Shown here piece by piece: positions 12,301-24,300 of a DNA stretch of 64,000 nucleotides. Made by a program: the position numbers and the translations under genes. The notes beneath the pieces are model-generated. The model did not search any database and had not been told where the DNA came from. It saw only the letters and a list, made by a program, of their open reading frames with translations. Every line of letters starts with the position of its first letter. Position 1 is the first letter of the stretch. The stretch covers positions 2,666,001-2,730,000 of the forward strand of contig CAIIXF020000005.1 in assembly GCA_903813345.2 (NCBI GenBank), read 5' to 3'. Origin of the DNA: Owenia fusiformis (taxonomy: Eukaryota > Annelida > Polychaeta > Sabellida > Oweniidae).

Positions 12301-15300
12301 TGCCAATTGGAAATAAAATCCCTACCAGCGTAACTTTAAGATGTGATGCATCAACCTCAAAATAAGGCCTCTGGCGTTTTATAAGTAATTCGAAGCATGT
12401 AAACATTTGATGAAACATGTTGAGGGTTTCTTCCATTACCTGGATATATTTAAATATTTAATATTTTAAAGCGTACCTTGTCATTAACTCCGTGACTTTC
12501 GGAAAGTTTCAGTGACAAATCTTCATTTGTTAGTTGTTTCTCGTTGTCATTTGTGTTTATCACGATTTTACCTGTAGCAGTATTCATTGACCTCGTATTT
12601 TCCTCACTCCTAGAATTACTCGAGCTCTGTAAAAACAGAGTTTAACCCATGTCACCAATACGATTTTACAGAAAAACAGAAACATATTGCACAATAAATA
12701 TCTAAAAGCTAAACAAACTTCTCAAAAAGGCCTTAGCTAAGTTTAAATGTCCTGTTTAAGAACCCCTGTTCTAGCTATTGAAAATGGATTCTGCAACAAG
12801 AGACACGATCAATTTAAGTTCTTCTGACTATATTCGAATTTTGGATCTATTCCCATTTCAGGAAGCGTAGTAACTCCATGACTTTCAGAGAGTTTTTGCA
12901 ATAAAGGTAAATCTGTTTGTTGTTTCTCGTTGCATTGGTGTTTATTACGATTTTACTTGTAACAGTATTCACTGGCTTTGTATTTTATTTATTTATTTTT
13001 TATTTATTTATTTATTTATTAATTATCCTCATTCATTACATTACATTTACAAAATCTTCAATCGCCAAATACATGCATGGCATTATAGAAGAATTGATGA
13101 AACTTTTGAATATAATATAAGGAGCAATGTTAACAGTAGTTTTGGGGTTGTGGTGGGGGGGGGGGTGCTTGGCGTGGGAAACAGTCAATAGAGATAAAAG
13201 ATGTTTCAGGAGGGAAAAATCATAGATTGGCTTTTATAAAGGAAGCTAGCCTGGTCATCATTTTCGAATTTAGTTCGATAGAGATTTCAGTTGAGCCATA
13301 TTTTCAGAACTTCAAGATATTTATGCTGAGAGATTTGCCTGTCAAAAATTTCAGGGATCAAGTTTTTCAGGTATTGATTAAATTCATCCCTAGCATGTGT
13401 CAAATGAGCACAGTGGAAAAAGAAGTGTTTAACTGTTTGTGGATGTCCACATGTACAATTTGGGTTATCAATATTGCTAAAGTTATGAGCATATAGTTGG
13501 GCCTTAAATAAAAAGTCGGCCCTGAATTTATTTACTATTATCTCATGGCTCCTTGTGAGGTTCAGTTTGCTGGTTGTAATGACATTTATTGGATTTTTGA
13601 AAAGCAGTTTTTGATGTTTCTTAAAATTCTGGATAGTAGATTTACTCTTTAATGTATTTGGCAGGGCTAACCAGTTGGAGATTGCAGAGGGTACCGCTGA
13701 ATTTCTGTACCGTTCAGAGCATTTTGGTACAATGAACTCATCAGTGTTACGCAAGTTTCGAGTTTCTGGTTTTTTGAACCTATCAAATATGTCATCAAGA
13801 AATTTAGGGTTAGGACCATGTACTATTTTGTACATAAAGTTATTTATAAACATTTTTCTTCTAGTGTCAAGAGATGGCCATTGAAGTAGCGTTAGTACTT
13901 TATCTGTGCTGCTCCCGTGAATACAACCTGAGCAGTAGATAGCGGCTTTATAATATAATCTATCGAGCCTTTGAAGTAGATATTTGGAAGAACTATTGTA
14001 AATGATGGTACCATAATCAAAATGGGGCAATATGAAGGAGTTTAAGATTGTCTCAAAATGACTAGATCCTATTTTGTTTTTTAGTTTTTTAAATGGATTC
14101 AACATTTTTGTTACGTTATCATAGATGTTACTTATATGGTGCTTGTGTGTTAAGCAGGGATCAAACGTGAAACCGAGGTGTTTATGGGAATCAGCTCTAA
14201 CTATTTCCATACTATTAAGATTAGATGGACTGATATCATTAATACAGTTATCAGTTCATGACTTTTTTCTGGTTTAAACTGTAGTTTCCAAGTAGTTGAC
14301 CATTGTTCAATGCTTTCTACGCTTGACTTAACAGAATCATCAACATTAGTAGGGTCTTTTGGATCAATTTTAAAATGCAAAGAGGTATCATCAGCATAGA
14401 TGTAGCACTGGCCACCCAGGTTGTCAGGAATATCATTAATGTACAGGATAAATAGAATAGGCCCTAGAATAGACCCTTGTGAAACACCATAGTTAATAAA
14501 GTTAGGATCAGAAAGTTTTGAAGATTCGCCACCTACATTAACAAAGAATGTTCTGTCATTCAGATAGGATTTGAGGACATTGAGAAGTTGACTGACTTTG
14601 TATGATCTTCACGATCACTCTTAGAATCACCAGAACTCTGTAAAACAGATCTTGACCCATGCCACTCAAACGATCTTACAAAAAACAGAAACATATCGCA
14701 CAATCAATATTCCAAAAGCATTAAGGCATTTGCATCTCAAAATCTGAAGAATATGTCTTGATACGGAACTCCTACTACCCAGACTTGTAGTTTCGGTACC
14801 TAGAATTAAAATGGAATTCCAAGGAATTTAACAACGGCATATTTTGCAAAACCACAGTGTGGACGAAGTTATATTCAATATGAGCTGTGATGGTCATTCG
14901 AGATGAAATAAAGAGATACAGTAAATCTCCAGATCGAGATAGTCAGCGTTCAGGTTGAATAATTGTGTAAAATGTAATTCAGTGTAGAAGTCTCAAATCC
15001 GTTCTATACCACAAAATGTCATAATATATCTATCAATTCAACATCGAACAAATCCGATTAGCTTGAAATTTTCACAATTAGTGCTAAGATTTTATTGAAT
15101 GATTGCTTATATTTTCATGAAGTAAATGCCAAAGAAAAATAAAATCCCTACGAGTGAAACTTTAAGATGTGATGCATCAACCTCAAAATGAGGCCTCTGG
15201 CGTTTTATAAGTAATTCGAAGCATGTTAACATTTGATGAAACATGTTGAGGGTTTCTTCCATTACCTGGAAATATTTCAAAGCGTACCTTGTCAATAACT

Positions 15301-18300
15301 CCGTGACTTTTGGAAAGTTTCAGAGACAAATCTTCATTTGTTAGTTGTTTCTCGTTGTCATTGGTGTTTATAACGATTGTACCTGTAGCAGTATTCATTG
15401 ACCTCGTATTTTCCTCACGATCACTCCTAGAATCACCAGAGCTCTGTAAAAACAGAGTTTAACCCATGTCACCAATACGAATTTACAGAAAAACAGAAAC
15501 ATATTGCACAATAAATATCTAAAAGCTAAACAAACTTCTCAAAAAGGCCTTAGCTAAGCTTAAATGTCCTGTTAAAGAACCCTTGATCTAGCTATTGAAA
15601 ATGGATTCTCCAACAAGAGACTCGATCAACTTAAGTTCTTCTGAGAATAGGATCTACTCCAATTCCAGGAAGCGTGTAAACTTTTGATTAGACTTGCTAA
15701 GAGTTTCTTCATTTACAAGAAAATATTTTAAACCATACCGTGTTAGTAACTCCGTGACTTTCAGAGAGTTTTTGTAATAAAGGTGAATCTGTTTGTTGTT
15801 TCTCGTTGCCATTGGTGTTTATTACAATTTTACTTGTAACAGTATTCACTGAGTTTGTATGCTCTTCACAATCACTCTTTGAATCACTAGAACTCTGTAA
15901 AAACAGAATTTCACCCATGCCACTCAAACGATCTTACAAAAAGCAGAAACATATTACACAATCAATATCAAAAAGCAATAGGCATTATTAGCATCTGAAT
16001 ATCTGAAGAATACGTCTTAATACGGAACTCCTACCACCCAGACTTGTAGTTTCGGTACCTAGAATTAAAATGTAATTCCAAGGAATTTAACAACGGCATA
16101 TTTTGCAAAACCACAGTGGCGAAGAAGTTATATTCAATATGAGCTATGATGGTCATTCGAGATGAAATAAAGAGGTACAGTAAATCTCCAGATCGAGATA
16201 GTCAGCGTTCAGGTTGAATAAATGTGTAAAATGTAATTCAGTGTAGAAGAAATCGGAAGTCTCAAATCCGATCTAGATTTCAATACCACAAAATGTCATG
16301 ATATATCTATCAATTCAACATCGAATAAATCCGATTAGCTTGAAATTTTCACAATTAATGCTAAGATTTTATTGAATGATTGCTTATATTTTCATGAAGT
16401 AAATGCCAATGCAAAGTAAAAATCCTACTAGTGAAACTTTAAGATGTGATGCATCAACCCCAAAATGAGACCCCTGGCGTTTTATAAGTAATTCGAAGCA
16501 TGTAAACATTTGATGAAACATGTTGAGGGTTGCTTCCATTACCTGGAAATATTTCAAAGCGTACCTTGTCATTAACTCCGTGACTTTCAGAAAGTTTCAG
16601 TGACAAATCTTCATTTGTTAGTTGTTTCTCGTTGTCATTGGTGTTTATAACGATTTTACCTGTAGCAGTATTCATTGACCTCGTATTTTCCTCACGATCA
16701 CTCCTAGAATCACTAGAGCTCTGTAAAAACAGAGTTTAACCCATGTAACCAATACGATTTTATAGAAAAACAGAAACATATTGCACAATAAATACCTAAA
16801 AGCTAAACAAACTTCTCAAAAAGGCCTTAGCTAAGCTTACAGTGTCCTGTTTAAGAACCCCTGTTCTAGCACTTGAAAATGGATTCTGCAATAAGAGACT
16901 CGATCACTTAAGTTCTTCTGACAATATTAGAATTTCGGATCTATTCCCATTTCAGGAAGCGTGTAAACTTTTGATCAGAGCAAAGAGTTTCTTCATTTAC
17001 AAGAAAATATTATATATATATCCAAAAATCAAATTAGCTTGAGGTTTTCACAATCAATAGATTTGAATGAAATGATTGCTTATAGTTTGACGAAGTAAAT
17101 GCCTATTGGAAATAATATCCATAGCGTAGCTTTAAGATGTGATGCATCAACCTAAAAATGAGTCCTCTGGCGTTTTTAAGTAATTCGAAGCGTATTAACA
17201 TTTGATGAAACGTGTTGGGTGTTTCTTCCATTACCTGGAAATATTTCAAAGCATACCTTGTTAGTAACTCCGTGACTTTCGGAAAGTTTCAGAGACAAAT
17301 CTTCATTTGTTAGTTGTTTCTCGTTGTCATTGGTGTTTATCACGATTTTACCTGTAGCAGTATTCATTGACCTCGTATTTTCCTCATAATCACTCCTAGA
17401 ATCACCAGAGCTCTGTAAAAACAGAGTTTAACCCATGTAACCAATACGATCTTACAGAAAAACAAAAATATATTGTACAAATCATATCTAAAAGCGATAT
17501 GGCAGTAGCATCTCAAAATCTGAAGAGTTGATAGGACCACAGATCAGAAGGATAGGATGTCAAGAAAATAGTATCAATACTGCAATCCTTGATTTGACGA
17601 AAATCTGAAATATGTTTTTTTGAAAGATATCTTTCGTTTCAATTACATTTGAATTGATAAAATCTAACCTCCAAAAGTTTGGCAACCCTAACTGCAAGAT
17701 TGTTTGAGCATACTTTTGTTTTGATACTTTTTGAACACCATACATACGAAAAACATTTTTGAACATATATTTCAGTTATATGACTTATTGGGTCTCTCAG
17801 TATTCGAGGGGAATCGAAACTGTCATGATTAAAGGGACTCAGTATATTTTCCCGATCCTTGAATATATCAATTCAACATCGATTAAATCAAACTAGCTTG
17901 AGGTTTTCACAATCAATAGATTTGAATGAAATGATTGCTTATAGTTTGATGAAGTAAATGCCTATTGGAAATGATATCTATAGCGTAACTTTAAGATGTG
18001 ATGCATCAACCTAAAATGAGTCCTCTGACGTTTTTAAATAATTCGAAGCATGTAAACATTTGATGAAATATGTTGGGTGTTTCTTCCATTACCTGGAAAT
18101 ATTTCAAAGCATACCTTGTTAGTAACTCCGTGACTTTCGGAAAGTTTCAGTGACAAATCTTCATTTGTTAGTTGTTTCTCGTTGTCATTGGTGTTTATAA
18201 CGATTTTACCTGTAGCAGTATTCATTGACCTCATATTTTCCTCACGATCACTCCTAGAATCACTAGAGCTCTGTAAAAACAGAGTTTAACCCATGTAACC

Positions 18301-21300
18301 AAAACGATCTTACAGAAAAACAAAAATATATTGTACAATTCATATCTAAAAGCGATATGGCAGTAGCATCTCAAAATCTGAAGAGTTGATAGGACCACAG
18401 ATCAGAAGGATAGGATGTCAAGAAAATAGTGTCAATACTGCAATCCTTGATTTGACGAAAATCTGAAATATGTTTTTTGAAAGATATCTTTCGTTTCAAT
18501 TACATTTGAATTGATAAAACCTAACCTCCAAAAGTTTGGCAACCCTAACTGCAAGATTGTTTGAGCATACTTTTGTTTTGATACTTTTTGAACACCAAAC
18601 ATACGAAAAACATTTTTGAACATATATTTCAGTTATATGACTTATTGGGTCTCTCAGTATTCGAGGGGAATCTAAACTGTCATGATTAAAGGGACTCAGT
18701 ATATTTTCCCGATCCTTGAATATATCAATTCAACATCGATCAAATCAAACTAGCTTGAGGTTTTCACAATCAATAGATTTGAATGAAATGATTGCTTATA
18801 GTTTGATGAAGTAAATGCCTATTGGAAATGATATCTATAGCGTAACTTTAAGATGTGATGCATCAACCTAAAATTACTCTTCTGACGTTTTTAAATAATT
18901 CGAAGCATGTAAACATTTGATGAAACATGTTGGGTGTTTCTTCCATTACCTGGAAATATTTCAAAGCATACCTTGTTAGTAACTCCGTGACTTTCGGAAA
19001 GTTTCAGTGACAAATCTCCCTTTGTTAGTTGTTTCTCGTTGTCATTTGTGTTTATATCGATTTTACCTGTAGCAGTATTCATTGACCTCATATTTTCCTC
19101 ACGATCACTCCTAGAATCACTAGAGCTCTGTAAAAACAGAGTTTAACCCATGTAACCAAAACGATCTTACAGAAAAACAAAAATATATTGTACAATTCAT
19201 ATCTAAAAGCGATATGGCAGTAGCATCTCAAAATCTGAAGAGTTGATAGGACCACAGATCAGAAGGATAGGATGTCAAGAAAATAGTGTCAATACTGCAA
19301 TCCTTGATTTGACGAAAATCTGAAATATGTTTTTTGAAAGATATCTTTCGTTTCAATTACATTTGAATTGATAAAACCTAACCTCCAAAAGTTTGGCAAC
19401 CCTAACTGCAAGATTGTTTGAGCATACTTTTGTTTTGATACTTTTTGAACAACATACATACGAAAAACATTTTTGAACATATATTTCAGTTATATGACTT
19501 ATTGGGTCTCTCAGTATTCGAGAGGAATCGAAACTGTCATGATTAAAGGGACTCAGTATATTTTCCCGATCCTTGAATATATCAATTCAACATCGATCAA
19601 ATCAAACTAGCTTGAGGTTTTCACAATCAATAGATTTGAATGAAATGATTGCTTATAGTTTGACGAAGTAAATGCCTATTGGAAATGATATCTATAGCGT
19701 AACGTTAAGATGAAAAATGAGTCCTTTGGCGTTTTTAAATAATTCGAAGCGTAAAAACATTTGATGAAACATGTTGGGTGTTTCTTCCATTACCTGGAAT
19801 TATTTCAAAGCATACCTTGTTAGTAACTCCGTGACTTTCGGAAAGTTTCAGTGACAAATCTCCCTTTGTTAGTTGTTTCTCGTTGTCATTGGTGTTTGTC
19901 ACGATTTTACCTGTAGCAGTATTCATTGACCTCGTATTTTCCTCACGATCACTCCTAGAATCACTAGAGCTCTGTAAAACAGAGTTAAACTTAGGTAACC
20001 AATACGATCTTACAGAAAAAAGAAACATATTGCACAATAAATATCTAAAATAAATATAAAGCTAAACAAACTTTTCAAACAGGCCTAAGTTAAGCTAAAA
20101 TAAGGAGGTTAAGATTAGCGTAAAAATATATGTGTACCTATCCCTATCCGTATTTTTGTTACGGATACGTATAGGACTATAGGTAATAGAGAGATTTCGC
20201 ACCTAGTGAAAGTACAACTTATAACGTATACTTATACTTATAGGTAAACGTACAAGGTGTTTCATAATGTGGGCTTTTCGTCAGGAAAGATCTTCTCGGA
20301 CTGTAATAAATACAGGTCAAAGGGATGCCATTTGTACTTTCTTGAATTGTAGCATGTTTAGTTGATCCAAATGTGTTTGTCTAGAATAAAATAGGCTCAT
20401 ATATAGTTCATATGTTATAGACCCATCTCTTTTCAAATTGACTTTTTGGAGATGATCGTTATGAAACACCCTGTATGTCATATGTTGAGCTACTGAATTT
20501 ACTGTTTCCAGGAATTGCTAGAACCTACTGGTTTGATTGGTGTTTCAAATTGATGGTTAAAGTATTTGATTGGATACTGTTCCCACTCAGCCAATTAATT
20601 TCAAAAAATGCTTGCGGTCAATTGTTCCACACACGTGTAGACAAATCTTTATACGGAGATCAAACTGTATACGTTATCATCTACGTAAATATACCGTTTT
20701 GTAAGTTCATTGAACTTATACTGATCATGAAAACATTGAAATAATCAACTTGTTTATGGAATGACTCACTTTAAAGAATCATGACTCACTTTAAAGGATC
20801 GTGTTTGTAATACACTACAACTACAAGGACACGGAAGCAAGCATTTAATCATAATGTGCATAATCTACACGTGCAGATAACAGTGCATTCACAGTCTCTA
20901 GTTGATGGAGCTTTTCTATAACGGGAATAGTTATGTTCCATTAAGTACAATTTAAAATTGATTTTAGTAAATATAATAGTTCGACATGACCCTTTAAACT
21001 ATACGTATACGTATAAGTTGTACTTTCACTTATGTGCGAAATCTCTCTAATGTGTATTGCAAAAGAGAGAGAAAATGGCTGATTTCATACATTAACAATA
21101 AGCAAAACTGATGAAGAATGTGTAAATTCTACAATTCCATGTAGTCCCTGATCTGGACCCTCTGAAAAAAAGTTTTGTTGTCCGGTACTTTCCCACATAA
21201 AATGCTTGTACCGTTTGAAAGAACAGACTTCCCTCTTAAAGAAAACACCTCTTCTATTGATGTAAACAGGGGCAAAAGGCACCAAAACGGGGTTAGACAA

Positions 21301-24300
21301 GGTGGCATTCTGAAGTCTCACTTTCTTGTCATCACGATTCCAGGTAAACCATCAGACGGATTTACTTCAAATTTTCACACATGTTACATGGTAAGAAGTT
21401 CTAGAGCTGATTAACTTTGCGGCGGCCATCTTGGATTTTTTTTCAGATAAATATTGTCATCGCGATTCCACAAAAACCACATAACAGATGTACTTCAAAT
21501 GTTCACACATGTTACATGGTAAAAAGTCCTAGACCTCATTATTTTTTCGGTGGCCATCTTGCATTCTGGCAGCCATCTTGGAAGTTTTAAGATAAATCTT
21601 GTCATCACGATTTCAGGAAATCCAAACGGATTTACTTCAAATTTCCACACATGTTACATGGTAAGAAAATATAGAGGTGAATAACTTTTCGGCAGCCATC
21701 TTGCATTCTGGCGGCCATCTTGGAAATTTTGGGATAAATCTTGTCATTGTGATTCCAGGAAAACAACCTAACAGATTAACTTCAAATTTTCACACATGTT
21801 ACATGGTATGAAGTTCTAGAGCTGATTAACTTTTCAGTGGCCATCTTGCATTCTGGTGGCCATTTTGGAAGGTTTATAGATAAATCTTGTAATCACGATT
21901 CCAGAAAAACTACTTCACAATTTTACTTCGAATTTTCACACATGTTACATGGTATGAAGTTCTAGAGCTGACTGACTTTTCGGTGGCCATGTTGCATTCC
22001 GTCGGCCATCTTGGAAGTTTTTAGATAAATCTTGTCATCACGATTCCATGAAAACCACGTAACAGTTTTACTTCAAATTTTGACACATGTTACATGGTAA
22101 GAAATTATAGAGCTGATTAACTTTCCGATAGCCATCTTGCATTCTGGCGGCCATCTTGGAAGTTTGTAGATAAATCTTGTCATCACGATTCCAGAAAAAC
22201 GACTTTACAGATTTGCTTCAAATTTTCACACATGTTACATGGTAAGAAGTACTACAGCTGATCAACTTTTCAGTGGCCATCTTGCATTCTGGCGGCCATC
22301 TTGTAAGTTTTTAGATAAATCTTGTAATCGCGATTCTAGGAAAACCACTCAACAGTTTTCCTTCAAATTTTTACACATGTTACATGGTAAGAAGTTATAG
22401 AGCTGATTAACTTTTAAGTAGCCATTTTGCATTCTAGCAGCCATCTTGAACGATTCCAGGAAAACTACTTAACTGATTTTCTTGAAATGTTTACACATGT
22501 TACATGGTAAGAAAGACTAGAACTGTTACAAAAACAGAGTAAACAAAGCACATGGTGAACAACTGCCCTGTCAACCCTCACGCATTAGGCGTGTTTGTCA
22601 CGCATTTGCTGGAAAAATAGAAATCACGCATCAAATTAGCGTGTATGATCAAATATCACGCATATCACGCATTTTGTTGAAATTTTTAAAATTGTTTTTT
22701 GTGAAATCGCGACACGGTAAAATACCGAACGGCGAAAAAAGCGAACGCATTCCGTTTTTTGCACGCCATTGCCGTTTATGTCACGCATTTTGTACAAAAT
22801 ATGTGTATATATCACGTTTTTGAGGTGATCCCCCCCCCCCCCGTTGACGGATTTGAACAGTGAGCGTAAGCGAGCTGGAAAATTTTTAGGTGTCCAAAAT
22901 CTGCCAGTGTTCACTGAAGCTGTCCAAAGTTTGAAGGAAGGTGTTCAACATTTGGAAGTCACTCATGTTAGATGGTCCCAAGTTGACAGCCCTGGAACAA
23001 AATCGGCCTAAAACATAGCAGTGTGGACCTGATGTCCCAGAAAGCAAGATGGTCGAAGAGTTAATCAGTTGATGAACATCTTACCATGTAAAGTGTAAAA
23101 ATTTGAGGACAATCTGTTAAAAAATAGCTCAGAAGACAACAGAATCGTCGATTTAATTCCTAACTTAAGTTACATAAAGGTTTGGGTTAAAAGTGCAGAT
23201 CTGAACTGTTTTTTTCGAAATACCGTTTATGTAACTTAAGTGAGGAATTAAATGTACTATTATATTGTCTTCTGAACTATTTGTTCGCAAATATGCATAT
23301 TTTCTTAAACAATGATACTGATACACGTTTGTGAGAAAAACGTTGTGGGAATTCTGCCTACAAAGTGTGAAATAAGGAAAAAGGAAAAATCATACCTTCG
23401 ATGTTCTCACATTTTGTTACCGAAACAAACCGTTTAGGTAACCAACATAATCGAGTGGATCACTTGTGATATACTTTAGTAGTCGTTAATAATGTTAGGG
23501 AGGATGAGTTGTAAGGCATACTATGTCATGTTAGATCATGATCTATACTACTTTTATTACAATTTACCAGTTACACTTTCTCCATGCTAGGTTCTGTTAT
23601 AACTTTTGTTCCGTTTCCTATACCGTGCTTTATACATTCACAATGGTCCCTTCCTGGTATATTTTTTTTAGGTTTTATGACTGTTAAATTCTATAGTCTT
23701 GTTAAGACCACTTTATAAACAGGTTTATTATTACTTTTATGACTGTTAAATTATATAGTCTAGTTAACACCACTTTATAAACAGGTTTATTATTACTGGT
23801 GTAACTAACACAACGAAAAAAATATAATTAATTCATTTGATTTTATATAACATGAAATTACTTTTTTCTTTTCGATAAAACATTGCTTATTAGAAATATA
23901 TTTAGTTGAAAACTTAGAGTAAACAATCAGTTCTTCTATCACAAAGTTTATTTTGGTTCAGTAGATTTTTCTACATCCTCCTAAGCAGGTGTCCAGAATC
24001 CGTACCTCCTTCTTCCCCCTGCTATAACCAATTTGGACGCGCCCGATTTAACTGAATCACGTGATCCAATAATGCGCAATGACTTATACATGATTTCTGT
24101 CGCAGTGTTGCGACAGCCAATCAGATTGCGAGTTCTTAATCGGGGAAATGCTAACTGCTTATCGCAGGGGGTAAAAAGAAAGAATTTGTTCTGGATTTTG
24201 AACCCCTGCGATCGGAGGATGATTTTTCTATACATTATTTTTATGTCACACCACTAGTGATTGGGTGACATACTGTAATAGCTTCGAACGTTTATCTTGA

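Larger units (their letters stand above)
17022..20100 (-). repeat. Tandem 857-bp units each carrying one type A cassette
   Basis: Landmarks recur with an 857-859 bp period. The phrase GAGGTTTTCACAATCAATAG occurs at 17041, 17900, 18757 and 19614, and cassettes end at 17257, 18115, 18972 and 19816 (last step 844). The intron between cassettes is copied too, with only scattered differences, so this is the youngest expansion in the array. About 3.6 units are present. Confidence 0.9.

Noticed and set aside
17560-17766. 68-codon frame MFKNVFRM... repeated at 18432 and 19289
   Set aside because: Located in the intron part of the 857-bp tandem units. Repetition reflects DNA duplication and there are no exon signals around it.
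23981-24235. 84-codon frame shared almost exactly with 61032..61322
   Set aside because: Both frames fall within the 248-bp MITE and read through its TIRs; not a gene.
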